From: Clostridiaceae bacterium
GTDB taxonomy: Bacteria; Bacillota; Clostridia; Peptostreptococcales; Natronincolaceae
NCBI GenBank assembly: GCA_018432235.1
Contig: JAHDLO010000009.1
Location: forward strand, 97,166 to 161,165
Length of the DNA: 64,000 nucleotides
Reading direction: 5' to 3'
In this document: positions 51,356-61,144 of the stretch, piece by piece
How the letters are laid out: every line of letters begins with the position of its first letter
How positions within the stretch are numbered: the first letter of the stretch is position 1
The notes under the pieces: generated by a model
What the model saw: the letters and a program-made list of their open reading frames with translations, nothing else
Told to the model about the DNA's origin: nothing
Database searches by the model: none
Made by a program: the position numbers and the translations under genes

Positions 51356-51754
51356 ATGGAGAGAACTTTAGTAATCATTAAGCCAGATGGCCTAGTCAGA
51401 GGACTTGTTGGGGATATCATCACCAGGTTTGAAAAGCGGGGCTTTAGGCTGGTGGAGGGAAAGCTTATTACAGCCGACAGAGCTATCGTGGAGAAGCACT
51501 ATGAGGAGCATAGGGGCCGAAGCTACTTTGAAGAATTAGTTAATTATATCATCGAGGGTCCTGTTTTTGTACTTGTTATAGAAGGGAACAGAGTAATAGA
51601 TACTGTCAGGACAATGATAGGCAACAAGGACCCTGTAATAGCACAACCGGGTACAATTCGTGGTGATTTTGCCAACAACATTACAAGAAATATCATACAT
51701 GCATCCGACAGTATGACATCAGCTGAAAGGGAAATCGGGATTTGGTTTAGCTGA
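51356..51754 (+). CDS. ndk: Nucleoside diphosphate kinase
   Basis: 132 aa, ACAGGAGGAG upstream. It starts ERTLVIIKPDGL and ends with the signature RNIIHASDSMTSAEREI, containing the phosphorylated catalytic His (about residue 115). The C-terminal segment (EIGIWFS) is standard. It equilibrates nucleoside di- and triphosphates. The length is slightly short but normal for the family. Followed 25 bases later by pcp. Confidence 0.95.
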   Translation: MERTLVIIKPDGLVRGLVGDIITRFEKRGFRLVEGKLITADRAIVEKHYEEHRGRSYFEELVNYIIEGPVFVLVIEGNRVIDTVRTMIGNKDPVIAQPGTIRGDFANNITRNIIHASDSMTSAEREIGIWFS

Positions 51755-51779
51755 TATAAGTCGGAAAGGGGGATTATAT

Positions 51780-52421
51780 ATGGTGGTATTAGTTACAGCC
51801 TTCGATGCCTTTGGCGGAGAGGCGCTCAATGCTTCATGGGAGGCTTTGAAGCAACTGCCGGAGGAAATTCAAGGCAATATAATTGTAAAAAGACAGCTGC
51901 CCACTGTTTTCCATAGGAGCTTTTCAGAGCTAAAGGCTCATATCGAAGAGCATAAGCCAGATATTGTGCTGAGTCTTGGACAGGCGGCCGGCAGAAGGGG
52001 TATTAGCATTGAAAGGGTGGCTATAAATGTCGACGATGCTAGAATACCGGACAATGATGGCCAACAGCCAATAGATGAGACGATAGTCGATAATGGTCCT
52101 TCTGCATATTTTTCGACCCTGCCAATAAAGGCTATGTCTGCTGAAATAAACACCTTAGGAATTGAGGCTTCCATTTCCAATACAGCAGGGACCTTTGTCT
52201 GCAATCACATAATGTTTTCACTATTGCACTATGCGTGCGTCCAGGAGCTTGATTACAGAGGTGGCTTTATACATATACCATGTATAAAGGAACAGGTGGT
52301 GGATAAGCCTCAGCTGCCCTATATGGATTTGACGGATGTTGTAAAGGGACTGGAGGCTGCGATTCGAGCCGCCTGTACAGCAACTATCGATATAAAGGCA
52401 GTAGGGGGAAGACTGGACTAA
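51780..52421 (+). CDS. pcp: Pyrrolidone-carboxylate peptidase (peptidase C15)
   Basis: 213 aa, GAAAGGGGGATT upstream. Family motifs: VTAFDAFGGEALNASW, LGQAAGRRGISIERVAINV with the catalytic Glu, SNTAGTFVCNHIMF with the nucleophile Cys (about residue 140), and GGFIHIPC with the catalytic His (about 163). It removes N-terminal pyroglutamate from peptides in the cytoplasm. It is probably cotranscribed with ndk; the terminator at 52457 follows. Confidence 0.93.
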   Translation: MVVLVTAFDAFGGEALNASWEALKQLPEEIQGNIIVKRQLPTVFHRSFSELKAHIEEHKPDIVLSLGQAAGRRGISIERVAINVDDARIPDNDGQQPIDETIVDNGPSAYFSTLPIKAMSAEINTLGIEASISNTAGTFVCNHIMFSLLHYACVQELDYRGGFIHIPCIKEQVVDKPQLPYMDLTDVVKGLEAAIRAACTATIDIKAVGGRLD

Positions 52422-52456
52422 TATTAAAAGCATAGTGGGGTTTGTCTGCAAACAAT

Positions 52457-52483
52457 AGAGCTATTGAATAGCTCTGTTTTTTT
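52457..52483 (+). terminator. Terminator after pcp
   Basis: AGAGCTAT and ATAGCTCT with a G and seven T. Confidence 0.88.
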
Positions 52484-52550
52484 GCCTTGATTAGTACAGG
52501 CATGCTGGGGGTAATTGATTAATATATTTTGAATAAAGGGGGTTAAAAAC

Positions 52551-52946
52551 ATGGTTGATGCTATGGGATGGTTCAATTTAATATTGATATTAATTATGGC
52601 CTCAATTTATCCTGTGAAAAGGGCAGCGATGGCTAATTCTAAAGGGGTAGGAGGGAAAAACTCAGGTGTTAGCTTGGCTTTATATAAGAAAATGAGACTT
52701 CTGCACCCATTACTGGGAGGTCTAATCATAGTTTTAGGTATGATACATGGTTATCTTGCTCTTGGGACAGTTAAGCTTCACACAGGACTTTTGGTGGTTA
52801 TAACCGTCATGCTGATGGGGGCTTTAGCAATTTTTGGTCCGAAAATGAAGGGATTGAGGAAAAAGTGGCGAAATCTACATAGAGGTATGGGATTCATCTT
52901 GCTTATTTTTGTCATACTGCATTTGTTTTGGAGAAATCTGATTTAA
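52551..52946 (+). CDS. Four-helix membrane protein with paired His, possible heme-b protein
   Basis: 131 aa, AAAGGGGG upstream. Four hydrophobic segments (about 7-22, 50-70, 76-95, 110-128) with a His in or near each later helix: LLHPLLGG, MIHGYLAL, KLHTGLLV, NLHRGMGF and ILHLFW. This regular spacing resembles small cytochrome b561/ferric-reductase-like membrane proteins in which His pairs bind heme b. No family name can be given with certainty. The next gene begins 25 bases downstream. Confidence 0.7.
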   Translation: MVDAMGWFNLILILIMASIYPVKRAAMANSKGVGGKNSGVSLALYKKMRLLHPLLGGLIIVLGMIHGYLALGTVKLHTGLLVVITVMLMGALAIFGPKMKGLRKKWRNLHRGMGFILLIFVILHLFWRNLI

Positions 52947-52971
52947 GCTCAAAGGAAAAGAGGTTTTTAAA

Positions 52972-53877
52972 GTGGCTATGGAAAAGGTAAGACCCTTAGA
53001 TAAATTACCACTAAAAACAAAGCTGGCATATTGCAAAATACTGTCGCTGATGCTGAAGGAGGACAGTGAGCCAGATCAATTGAAGCTGGCGGCCCTGTAT
53101 AGACTTATGGCACATATAAAAATAACGACAGCTAAAAGGCAGGAGGTCCTGCAATATCTTAATTCAAGCCATAGAGACCTAATGGCTTTGTACCGGCTGC
53201 TTAATGAAGGTCTGAATTTACAGGAAAAAAACATCGTTCGATTTTCCTTATACAAGGATTTAATTATTATTATGAGGGCAAATTATGTGGAATCGCCGGA
53301 GGAGGCGCTTCTCCTGTCGGAGGCAGAGGAAATCCTTGATATTACAGAGGAGCATAAAGCCTTTATAGAGGAGGAGCTACAGCGGGATAAAAGCTTCTAT
53401 GATGAGGATGTAGAGATAGATTGTTTGAAGGAAGCAGCAGATGAAGCAGTGGCAGTAGCTGCGGGTATTGGTATTCCTCTGGCTGCGTTATATTATAGTA
53501 GTTATACGGGTAGCCTTGGATTCATAGGAATTGTCACCGGTCTACATGCAATGGGTAGGAGACTGTCAAAGCGGCATAGTCTGGTGTTTGGGATAGGAAT
53601 TTCAATAGGTATGGCTTTATTATCCTATAGAGGCACTAAGTGGCTGCTGAACTATAGTAAAAAGGGCAGCAATCATCTAAAGGAGTTAATGGCGGAAAGG
53701 CTTTTAGAGATACATCAGTTAGCCATTTGCTATCTTGAAAAGGATATAGTATATCTGCAGGATAGGGCAATTGAAAGCAAATCAAAGGATGACAGTACAG
53801 CTTCACCAAAGAAGCTATTATTAAAGCTGAGAAAGACAAAGGCTCTTCTGGAGGGAACAGAACCAATGTGCCTTTAA
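52972..53877 (+). CDS. Helical protein with central membrane segments, TerB-like N terminus
   Basis: 301 aa, GTG start (ATG 52978 also possible). Residues 8-65 have the helix pattern of TerB-type domains (KTKLAYCKILSLMLKEDSEP, then LAALYRLMAHIKI). An acidic helix (105-155) is followed by two hydrophobic segments (about 162-185 and 200-220) and a C-terminal coiled coil ending in a Lys-rich tail. The function is unknown; such proteins are often linked to stress or phage defence, but nothing here shows that. Probably cotranscribed with the gene at 52551. Confidence 0.65.
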   Translation: MAMEKVRPLDKLPLKTKLAYCKILSLMLKEDSEPDQLKLAALYRLMAHIKITTAKRQEVLQYLNSSHRDLMALYRLLNEGLNLQEKNIVRFSLYKDLIIIMRANYVESPEEALLLSEAEEILDITEEHKAFIEEELQRDKSFYDEDVEIDCLKEAADEAVAVAAGIGIPLAALYYSSYTGSLGFIGIVTGLHAMGRRLSKRHSLVFGIGISIGMALLSYRGTKWLLNYSKKGSNHLKELMAERLLEIHQLAICYLEKDIVYLQDRAIESKSKDDSTASPKKLLLKLRKTKALLEGTEPMCL

Positions 53878-53894
53878 GCTTCACCATCGACTAA

Positions 53895-53922
53895 ACCGGG
53901 TAAAACTCGGTTTTTTCTTTTT
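53895..53922 (+). terminator. Terminator after the TerB-like gene
   Basis: AAACCGGGT pairs with ACTCGGTTT around AAA, followed by TTTCTTTTTT. Confidence 0.8.
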
Positions 53923-54013
53923 TCACTCGACACCTAATCGAAGCTTTAAATTTTGATATATTTATACATTATGCTATAATTGGTGGGTAAACAAAAACAA
54001 AAAGGTGATGCTA

Positions 54014-55288
54014 ATGAGAAAAGGGAAATTTATAATATTATTGCTGCTGCTGGCAATGTTTGTTGCAGGCTGTCGGCAAGAGGCTATTATGGTGGATCAG
54101 GAGGCTCCTGAGGAGCAGCATGAGGAAAAGAAGCCCCCGGCACCTAAGCTGAAGGATATAAATATAATGGCCGTTGGGGATATTATGGTCCATGGACCTC
54201 AGTTAAAAGCGCAATATGATTCAGCATCTAAGACATATGACTTCAGAAATAATTTTAAACATGTTAAAGGCTATTTTGAGGCTTCGGACTTGGTTATAGG
54301 TAATCTGGAAACTACCTTCGGGGGTGAAGCACTGGGTTATTCAAGCTTCCCTATGTTCAACACGCCCGATGCACTGGCTGAAGCCCTTAGGGATGCCGGG
54401 ATAGATGTTGTATCAACCGCCAACAACCATACCTTCGATACTGGGAAAGAAGGGATAATCAGAACCCTTGAGGTGTTGGAGCAAAATGAAATATTGGCAG
54501 TCGGCACCAGAAGACATCGGGAGGAGAAGGGCTACTGTGTGACTGAGGTTAACGAGACAAAGGTGGGTATAACCGCCTACACCTATGAGACCCCTAGATG
54601 GGGCCAGCACAAAACCTTAAATGCTTTAAAAATCTCAAAGGATGTTGAGCCCTTGATAGACAGCTTCGGCTATGAGTATCTGCAGGAGGATCTGCTAAAG
54701 ATTAGCGAAAGAATAGGTCAGATGAGGCATGAGGGGGCTGAACTGGTAATTGTCTACATTCATTGGGGCAATGAGTATCAGCGGAGGGCAAATGCCTACC
54801 AAAAGCAAATCGCTGAGGTGCTAGCGGATTTTGGGGCCGATATCATCTTCGGAAGCCATCCCCATGTTCTTCAAGAGGTAGAGCTGCTGCAGTCAAGCCA
54901 TCGGGACTCACCAACCTTGGTAGTCTATTCTTTGGGCAATTTTTTATCCAACCAGAGATACGAGATTCTTAGCAACCGATATACTGAGGACGGCCTAATG
55001 ATAAACGTGAAGCTGCAGAAGGATTTTGCCACAAATAAAATTAGTCTGAAGGAGGTCTCATACATGCCTACCTGGGTGCATCGCTTCCATAGGTCAGGAA
55101 AGGCTGAATATGAGATACTACCACTATTTGATGCTTTAGCTGCTGAGGAGGACTACCATCTTATAAGTAAAGACAGTAAGTGGAGAGCTGGAAACTCTGT
55201 AAAAAATACGGAAGAAATTATAGGTATATCCTATGAAGGGCTTATACCCTTTAAAAAAATATCCAGCTATCGTGGAGAAAAGCAATAG
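54014..55288 (+). CDS. CapA-family lipoprotein (PGA/capsule-associated metallophosphatase fold)
   Basis: 424 aa; ATG 54014 follows AAAGGTGATG. Lipobox FVAGC (about Cys19-20), an acidic Pro-rich linker (25-45), then the CapA domain: MAVGDIMVHGP, LVIGNLETTFGG, STANNHTFDTG, IHWGNEYQ and FGSHPHVLQ, which are the metal-ligand motifs of the calcineurin-like fold. In Bacillus CapA takes part in poly-gamma-glutamate capsule synthesis; no capB/capC lies here, so the role in this organism is open. Single gene. Confidence 0.88.
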   Translation: MRKGKFIILLLLLAMFVAGCRQEAIMVDQEAPEEQHEEKKPPAPKLKDINIMAVGDIMVHGPQLKAQYDSASKTYDFRNNFKHVKGYFEASDLVIGNLETTFGGEALGYSSFPMFNTPDALAEALRDAGIDVVSTANNHTFDTGKEGIIRTLEVLEQNEILAVGTRRHREEKGYCVTEVNETKVGITAYTYETPRWGQHKTLNALKISKDVEPLIDSFGYEYLQEDLLKISERIGQMRHEGAELVIVYIHWGNEYQRRANAYQKQIAEVLADFGADIIFGSHPHVLQEVELLQSSHRDSPTLVVYSLGNFLSNQRYEILSNRYTEDGLMINVKLQKDFATNKISLKEVSYMPTWVHRFHRSGKAEYEILPLFDALAAEEDYHLISKDSKWRAGNSVKNTEEIIGISYEGLIPFKKISSYRGEKQ

Positions 55289-55420
55289 CTAAGTAGTCGT
55301 GCATTTGATGGCGTTTTGCCTTAGAAAGAAAACTGGTTTTATGGACCGCCTTTGCGAGGTTAGGCCGACAAAGTGAAGTAAGCTTTGAAAGGATTTAAAT
55401 CTAGAAATAGCTGGCAAAAT

Positions 55421-55445
55421 AAAGGGAGGCTTAGGCCTCCTTTAA
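55421..55445 (+). terminator. Possible terminator after capA-like gene
   Basis: AAAGGGAGGC pairs with GCCTCCTTT around TTAG; the T tail is short. Confidence 0.5.
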
Positions 55446-55580
55446 ATATGTCAGTAATTTATGTATTGAGCATTTACATGTCTTTACAAAAAAAGTTGTA
55501 CATAAAAAAGGATTTTAATAGGTCAATAACGTATAATAATATATATATATATATTATACATAAAATGGGAGGTTGAAAGG

Positions 55581-56969
55581 GTGCTGGATAGAAAATTGGT
55601 AGAAGAGCTAATAAGTGTGGCATTATCTACAGGCGGAGACTTTGCAGAGGTTTTTGTTGAGGATAAGCTTAGCACAAATATTCGTTTAATAGGTGGTAGT
55701 GTTGAAAACAGTATATCTGGAAGGGATTTTGGCATTGGTATAAGGATATTTAAAAATTTGAGAAGCATTTATGCCTATACAAATCAGCATACAAGGGATG
55801 CTTTAGTAAAGGTGACGCTTGAGGCTGCACAAGCCTTGAAGGCTTCAGGAATAAGTAAAGATATAGACTTAAGAAGGGAAGAGCCAGTAAACCTGCATCG
55901 CATTATGAAGAGACCCAATAATGTTGTATTTACTGAAAAGCTAGACCTGCTGAGAAGAGCTTACGAGGCAGCTAAGGGCTATAGCAATGAAATATCTCAG
56001 GTATATGTGACCTATTTTGACGAAGATCAAAAAGTGCTTGTAGCTAATTCGGAGGGCACATTTGTAGAAGATGAAAGGATACGTACAAGGTTTTCCATTG
56101 AGTCCATAGCATCAAAGGATAATGAGATGCAAACCGGCAGAGTCGCACCGGGGAAGGCTTCAGGCTTTGAGTTCTATGATGAAATTGATGTAGCAGAGTA
56201 CGCAAAAGAGGCATCGAGAATGGCGGTTACTATGCTGCATGCAGACCTATGCCCCAGTGGAAAAATACCGGTGGTTATAGATAATCGCTTCGGTGGCGTG
56301 ATCTTCCACGAGGCCTGCGGACATGGCTTGGAAGCATCTTCTGTTGCAAGGAAAAGTTCAGTATTTGCCGATAAAATAGGTGAGCAGGTGGCATCTGAGG
56401 TAGTTACTGCTATAGATGACGGCACTATTCCTAATGCATGGGGCTCTGCCAATATAGATGATGAGGGCACCAGGACTCAAAAAAATATTTTGATTGAAAA
56501 TGGTATCTTAAAGGGCTATATGATAGACCGTCTAAATGCTAGAAGAATGGAGATGGATATAACAGGCTCCAGCAGAAGACAATCCTATAAATTTGCCCCT
56601 ACCTCCAGAATGACAAATACCTTCATAGCAGCCGGCAAGTCTACTCCTGAGGAGATTATTGCAAACACAGAGTTTGGTCTATTTGCAAAGGAAATGGGGG
56701 GCGGCTCAGTTAACCCAGCAACAGGGGATTTCAACTTTGCGGTTATGGAGGGCTATCTCATAAAAAATGGTCAAATCACAACTCCTGTAAGGGGAGCAAC
56801 ACTTATTGGTAATGGGCCAAATATTTTAAAGAAAATTGATATGGTGGGAAATAATCTAGGCTATGGTCAGGGAATGTGCGGCGCCTCCAGTGGCTCTATA
56901 CCAACGGATGTAGGTCAGCCTACCCTTAGGGTTCAGGAAATTACCGTTGGTGGAAGAAGGGAGGAATAG
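55581..56969 (+). CDS. tldD: TldD-type metalloprotease subunit
   Basis: 462 aa, GTG with GGGAGGTTG upstream. Contains the zinc motif HEACGHGLEA (HExxxH, about residues 247-252), preceded by NRFGGVIF, and the C-terminal motifs GGGSVNPATGDF and GYGQGMCGASSG. TldD and TldE form a heterodimer that degrades unfolded peptides and, in some systems, trims ribosomal peptide natural products. Upstream is an AT-rich stretch with an (AT)n run (55541-55558). TldE starts two bases after the stop. Confidence 0.93.
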   Translation: MLDRKLVEELISVALSTGGDFAEVFVEDKLSTNIRLIGGSVENSISGRDFGIGIRIFKNLRSIYAYTNQHTRDALVKVTLEAAQALKASGISKDIDLRREEPVNLHRIMKRPNNVVFTEKLDLLRRAYEAAKGYSNEISQVYVTYFDEDQKVLVANSEGTFVEDERIRTRFSIESIASKDNEMQTGRVAPGKASGFEFYDEIDVAEYAKEASRMAVTMLHADLCPSGKIPVVIDNRFGGVIFHEACGHGLEASSVARKSSVFADKIGEQVASEVVTAIDDGTIPNAWGSANIDDEGTRTQKNILIENGILKGYMIDRLNARRMEMDITGSSRRQSYKFAPTSRMTNTFIAAGKSTPEEIIANTEFGLFAKEMGGGSVNPATGDFNFAVMEGYLIKNGQITTPVRGATLIGNGPNILKKIDMVGNNLGYGQGMCGASSGSIPTDVGQPTLRVQEITVGGRREE

Positions 56970-56971
56970 CT

Positions 56972-58336
56972 GTGAATATTCAGACGCTTAGAGAGGCAAT
57001 TTTTAAAAGAGGCATTGAAGAAGGCTTTGGCGATATGGAGCTTCATTATGAGAGCAACAAGAAATTCAGCTGCAGTGTTTTTGAGGGTGAGGTAGATGAT
57101 TATGCCATAGCTGTAGATGGAGGTCTTGCGCTTAGAGGACTTTATGAAGGGAAAATGGGATATTCCTTTACTGAAAGAGTAGATGAAACATCGATTGATA
57201 CCCTTATAGCAGGTGCAAAAATGAATGCTCAAATGATAGACAGCAGCGAAACAGAGGAGATTTTTGAGGGTTCGCCGTTATACGAGAGACCGGACTTCTT
57301 CTCAGATGATTTAAGCAAAATTAAAGCAGACGATAAGACAGAGCTATTATTGAAGCTGGAGAAGGAAGCATTAAGTCTGGACCCAAGGGTGAAGCAGGTA
57401 AACTACTGTATGCTGGAGGAGTATGAATCTGAAACTATGCTCTTTAATACTAAGGGCTTGGCTAAAGTAGAAAAAACCAATAATATGGTGGTATATGCTT
57501 CAATAGTGGTACAGGAGAATGAGGATATCAAAAGTGCTTTTAAGCTCTTAATTAAAAGGGATTTTAAGAAGTTTGACTATGAAGTCTTGGCTCGCCAACT
57601 GGTGGAGGAGGCATTGTCATATCTTGGGGCTACCTCAGTAGAAAGTGGAAGCTATCAGGTAGTATTAAAGAATACTGCTGCAGCCGAAATTTTACAAGCC
57701 TTTGCGGGTGTTTTCTCTGCAGAAAATGTACATAAGGGCAGATCACTACTTAAAAACAAGCTGGGGGAGGCGATTGCAGCTCCTATCGTTAGAATCGTAG
57801 ATAATCCTCATTTGAAGGAGGGTGTCCGAAGTGCTTCCTTTGACAGTGAGGGTGTTGCCACCAGAAGGAATGTAATAGTTGAAGACGGTCTTCTAAAGAG
57901 CTTTTTGCATAATTTAAAAACAGCTAGAAAGGATGGGGTGGAGCCTACCGGCAATGGCTACAAAAGCTCCTACAAAGGAATTATCACCATAGCCCCTACG
58001 AATTTCTACATAAAGGCCGGTGCCAACAGCTACGAGGACATGATTCAATCTATGGAGCACGGCATCATCATTACTCAGCTTCAAGGGCTGCATTCCGGGA
58101 CGAATGCAGTATCAGGAGACTTTTCGCTGGCAGCCGACGGGTATTATGTGAAAGCTGGCGTGATAGAGAAGCCCTTGAATCAAATTACTGTAGCAGGTAA
58201 CTTTTATCAATTGCTAAAGGATATTATAGCAATTGGTGATGACATAGAGTTTGCCATACCCAGCAGCAGCTATACAGGATCACCCTCATTAAAGATTTCC
58301 TCCTTGGCGATAGCCGGAGAAAATAAAAGCAAGTAA
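56972..58336 (+). CDS. tldE: TldE/PmbA-type protease subunit
   Basis: 454 aa, GTG start directly after tldD. Same fold as TldD but without HExxxH, as expected for the non-catalytic partner: YQVVLKNTAAAEILQAFAG in the equivalent place, then GVATRRNVIVEDGLLKSFLH, GLHSGTNAVSGDFSLAADGY. Tight spacing implies stoichiometric expression of the two subunits. No RiPP precursor or modifying enzyme was seen nearby, so a housekeeping role is more likely. The terminator at 58353 follows. Confidence 0.92.
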   Translation: MNIQTLREAIFKRGIEEGFGDMELHYESNKKFSCSVFEGEVDDYAIAVDGGLALRGLYEGKMGYSFTERVDETSIDTLIAGAKMNAQMIDSSETEEIFEGSPLYERPDFFSDDLSKIKADDKTELLLKLEKEALSLDPRVKQVNYCMLEEYESETMLFNTKGLAKVEKTNNMVVYASIVVQENEDIKSAFKLLIKRDFKKFDYEVLARQLVEEALSYLGATSVESGSYQVVLKNTAAAEILQAFAGVFSAENVHKGRSLLKNKLGEAIAAPIVRIVDNPHLKEGVRSASFDSEGVATRRNVIVEDGLLKSFLHNLKTARKDGVEPTGNGYKSSYKGIITIAPTNFYIKAGANSYEDMIQSMEHGIIITQLQGLHSGTNAVSGDFSLAADGYYVKAGVIEKPLNQITVAGNFYQLLKDIIAIGDDIEFAIPSSSYTGSPSLKISSLAIAGENKSK

Positions 58337-58352
58337 ACTTAAATAAAGTGAT

Positions 58353-58398
58353 GAAACCGGTATGAAGGCAAAACTGACCTTTATACTGGTTTTTATTT
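58353..58398 (+). terminator. Terminator after tldE
   Basis: GAAACCGGTATGAAGG pairs with CCTTTATACTGGTTT around CAAAACTGA, with a T-rich tail. Confidence 0.85.
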
Positions 58399-58625
58399 TG
58401 GATATGAGTCTGATTTCAGAATAGGCAGCAAGCTATGGCTTGTGTAAAGTCAATAATTTAAATTTCTACTCTTTAATCTATGTTTTAAATTAAATACTTC
58501 AGGAGGCGCTATCCCTATAGCCAAATTTTCCTATCACAGCAGGATAAATGACCTTCATTGTTGAAAATATAATTTACTACTAAAATATTGCATATATTTA
58601 TTAGCTCGACACGGAGGTGCAGAGG

Positions 58626-59624
58626 ATGAAACCCGTAAGAAAGTCAGTAATTTTTTCATATAATAGCGTATTACTTATTCTTATCATCCTGTGTACTATC
58701 ATGACGGGTACGTTGTATTGGCTGCAGAGGGAGGAGAACGATATCCTTCAGGCAAATCCTCAATACCATTTTTATTTCATAGGGCAGAATTCAGTGGACC
58801 CCTTCTGGCGAGAGGTAAGGCTGGGGGTTGAGGGAGCTGCTATAGATTTAAATGTGGCAGTGGAGTTCAATTCACCTCGGTTCAATAATCCTCAGGAGGA
58901 GCTGATGCTGTTAGACATAGCTATTCTCTCAGAGGTGGATGGCATCATAACCCATGTCGCCAATGGCGGAGACTTTACTGAGTTTATAAATAAAGCCTAC
59001 AACAACGGCATACCGGTTGTCACTATAGAAACCGATGCAAATGACAGCGACCGCAGCACTTTTGTGGGCACCAACAGCTTTCTGCTGGGGAAGGAGGCCG
59101 CAAGGCTGATGATTAAGGCAACGAATGGTAAGGCCAATATTGCTGTCATTGTCAGCAGCGATCTGGAAAATGATGCCGTAAGTGAAAATCTGAAGCTAAA
59201 CGGCTTCTTAAGCACAATAAATGATTACTCCGAAATGAGGGTGGTGGAAATTTTCAGCTCTCAAATGGGAATTTTGAGTGCCGAGGAGATAACACAGTCC
59301 ATTATAAAGGATTATCCGGAGGTAGATGCTGTAATGACCACAAATTCAGTGGATACCTTAGGGACGGCACAGCATATAGTCGATCAAAACAAGGTGGGAC
59401 AGATAATTTTGGTGGGACATGGTGATACCAATAATATATTGAGATACATCAGAAATGGCATTATATATGGTACAGTAATGAGTGATCCTTATAAAATGGG
59501 CTACGAGAGCTTGAAGGCACTGGTGAATATCAAGGAGGATAATAACGCCTCAACCTTTATAGACACAGGAGTAAAGGTAATAACAAAGGAAAATCTTGAG
59601 GAATTTGAAAATAAAATCCGATAA
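58626..59624 (+). CDS. Membrane-anchored sugar-binding protein, sensor partner of YesM-type kinase
   Basis: 332 aa; ATG 58626 follows GGAGGTG. One N-terminal TM (about 13-35) without lipobox or clear signal-peptidase site, so it stays as a membrane anchor; the rest (45-332) is a periplasmic-binding-protein type I fold (YFIGQNSVDPFWREVRLGVE; VDGIITHVANG; VVTIETDAND; VLVGHGD-like ILVGHGDTNN). It resembles the XylFII-type binding proteins that sense sugar and pass the signal to a LytS/YesM kinase. The kinase gene starts 11 bases downstream. The ligand is probably a sugar; its identity is unknown. Confidence 0.85.
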   Translation: MKPVRKSVIFSYNSVLLILIILCTIMTGTLYWLQREENDILQANPQYHFYFIGQNSVDPFWREVRLGVEGAAIDLNVAVEFNSPRFNNPQEELMLLDIAILSEVDGIITHVANGGDFTEFINKAYNNGIPVVTIETDANDSDRSTFVGTNSFLLGKEAARLMIKATNGKANIAVIVSSDLENDAVSENLKLNGFLSTINDYSEMRVVEIFSSQMGILSAEEITQSIIKDYPEVDAVMTTNSVDTLGTAQHIVDQNKVGQIILVGHGDTNNILRYIRNGIIYGTVMSDPYKMGYESLKALVNIKEDNNASTFIDTGVKVITKENLEEFENKIR

Positions 59625-59635
59625 AAGGTGATGTC

Positions 59636-61144
59636 ATGAAGACCATGTATAGGTTTACCGGTATAAGAAAACAGCTTATTATGTACTATTTAATCATCAT
59701 ATTGCTGCTGGGAATAACCAGTCTCTTTTCCTATTATAATGCAAAGATTGTATTGGTAAAGCTTAATACGATAATCACAGATTATGTATACCTAAATGAG
59801 CTTAATAACGATGTTAACAATTTGATGGTGGGCCTGGAGGAGTATCTTTCGACAAAGTCCTCAGAGGCTTTGCTGAATTATTATACCTCCTATAACGATC
59901 TGCAGGCTAAGAGCATGGATATACCCCGTGAGGCTGTTTTAGAGCTTGAGGGAATGATGCTTAAGAACGTAGGCTTTATGATAGATAACCTTTTATTAGA
60001 AACTGACAACGCAGTAAGGGCAAAGCGAGAGAGAATCAGTAGTGAATATATCGCATATTTCACTCGTTCCAATGAAATCAGTGAATATATAAAGCTATAC
60101 ATCAATAATCTATTAAATGATAAGTTGCAGAAGGGCTCCTTTAGATACGATGCCTTAAACAAGAATATGACCTTTATTAGCTATTCTAATCTGGTAATCA
60201 TTATAGGCTCAGTAATTTTTAATATATTTCTGGTGGTTATATTTACCTATAGGCTGACAAAGCCCATCATACAGCTCTCCCAATCGGCCGAGCGGGTTTC
60301 TAACGGAATATACGATATTGAGCCCTTACAAATTGAATCCAACGATGAAATCAATATACTGACTAAGGCTTTTGATAAAATGGTGGTAAGTATTAGGAAT
60401 CATATCGATGAGATAAAATACCAGGCGGAGATTGAAAAAAAGCTTCAGGAGCAGGAGCTGCAAAATTTTAAGATGAAGAGTCTTTTGAAGGATGCGGAGC
60501 TAAAATCCCTCCAATCTCAAATAAACCCTCACTTCCTGTTTAATACCTTAAATGCAGCATCGCAGCTGGCTATGATGGAAGGGGCTGACAGATCGTCGGA
60601 GCTGATTGAAAAGACAGCCGAGCTATTTAGGTATAATCTTAGAAAGCTGGAGGAGCCGGTGACGCTTGCAGACGAAATCAGGAACGTAGGTAACTATATG
60701 TATATCCTTAAAACCCGATTTGGTAACAAAATAGATTTTTATATCGATGTGGACGACAGCCTGTTGCAGGTTAAGGTACCCTGTACTATAATCCAGCCAA
60801 TTGTGGAAAATGCCTATATCCATGGGCTGGAGGACTTGGAAAAGCAGGGCGAGATACATCTTAATATAAGAAAAACCCTGCAGCATATCATCATAGAGGT
60901 TCGTGATAACGGCATGGGAATGGATGAGGCTCGGGTAAGGTCTATTATTGAGGCTGAGGATGCTACGCTACTTCATAAAAAGCATGTTTCGGGGATAGGA
61001 ATGCAAAATGTTATCAATCGCCTTAAGCTATTTTACAATATCACATCAATAAACGATGTGATTGAAATAGATAGCAAGGTTAATGTAGGAACTACGGTGA
61101 TGTTAAAAATTCCATTGAGTGAGGATGTGATGGCACTTGATTAA
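59636..61144 (+). CDS. Sensor histidine kinase, YesM/LytS type
   Basis: 502 aa, AAAGGTGATG upstream. TM1 (14-34), extracytoplasmic helical domain (35-180), TM2 (185-207), HAMP (208-260), a coiled coil, then the His_kinase domain with the phospho-acceptor in SQINPHFLFNTLN (about residue 301) and a HATPase with IVENAYIHG and DNGMGM. It partners with the AraC-type regulator whose TTG start overlaps its 3' end by 8 bases. The upstream anchored binding protein probably contacts its external helical domain. Confidence 0.92.
   Translation: MKTMYRFTGIRKQLIMYYLIIILLLGITSLFSYYNAKIVLVKLNTIITDYVYLNELNNDVNNLMVGLEEYLSTKSSEALLNYYTSYNDLQAKSMDIPREAVLELEGMMLKNVGFMIDNLLLETDNAVRAKRERISSEYIAYFTRSNEISEYIKLYINNLLNDKLQKGSFRYDALNKNMTFISYSNLVIIIGSVIFNIFLVVIFTYRLTKPIIQLSQSAERVSNGIYDIEPLQIESNDEINILTKAFDKMVVSIRNHIDEIKYQAEIEKKLQEQELQNFKMKSLLKDAELKSLQSQINPHFLFNTLNAASQLAMMEGADRSSELIEKTAELFRYNLRKLEEPVTLADEIRNVGNYMYILKTRFGNKIDFYIDVDDSLLQVKVPCTIIQPIVENAYIHGLEDLEKQGEIHLNIRKTLQHIIIEVRDNGMGMDEARVRSIIEAEDATLLHKKHVSGIGMQNVINRLKLFYNITSINDVIEIDSKVNVGTTVMLKIPLSEDVMALD

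Noticed and set aside
55385..55576. Open frame of 63 codons before tldD
   Set aside because: Composition follows AT-rich non-coding DNA including the (AT)n run, it crosses a hairpin, and no Shine-Dalgarno site precedes it.
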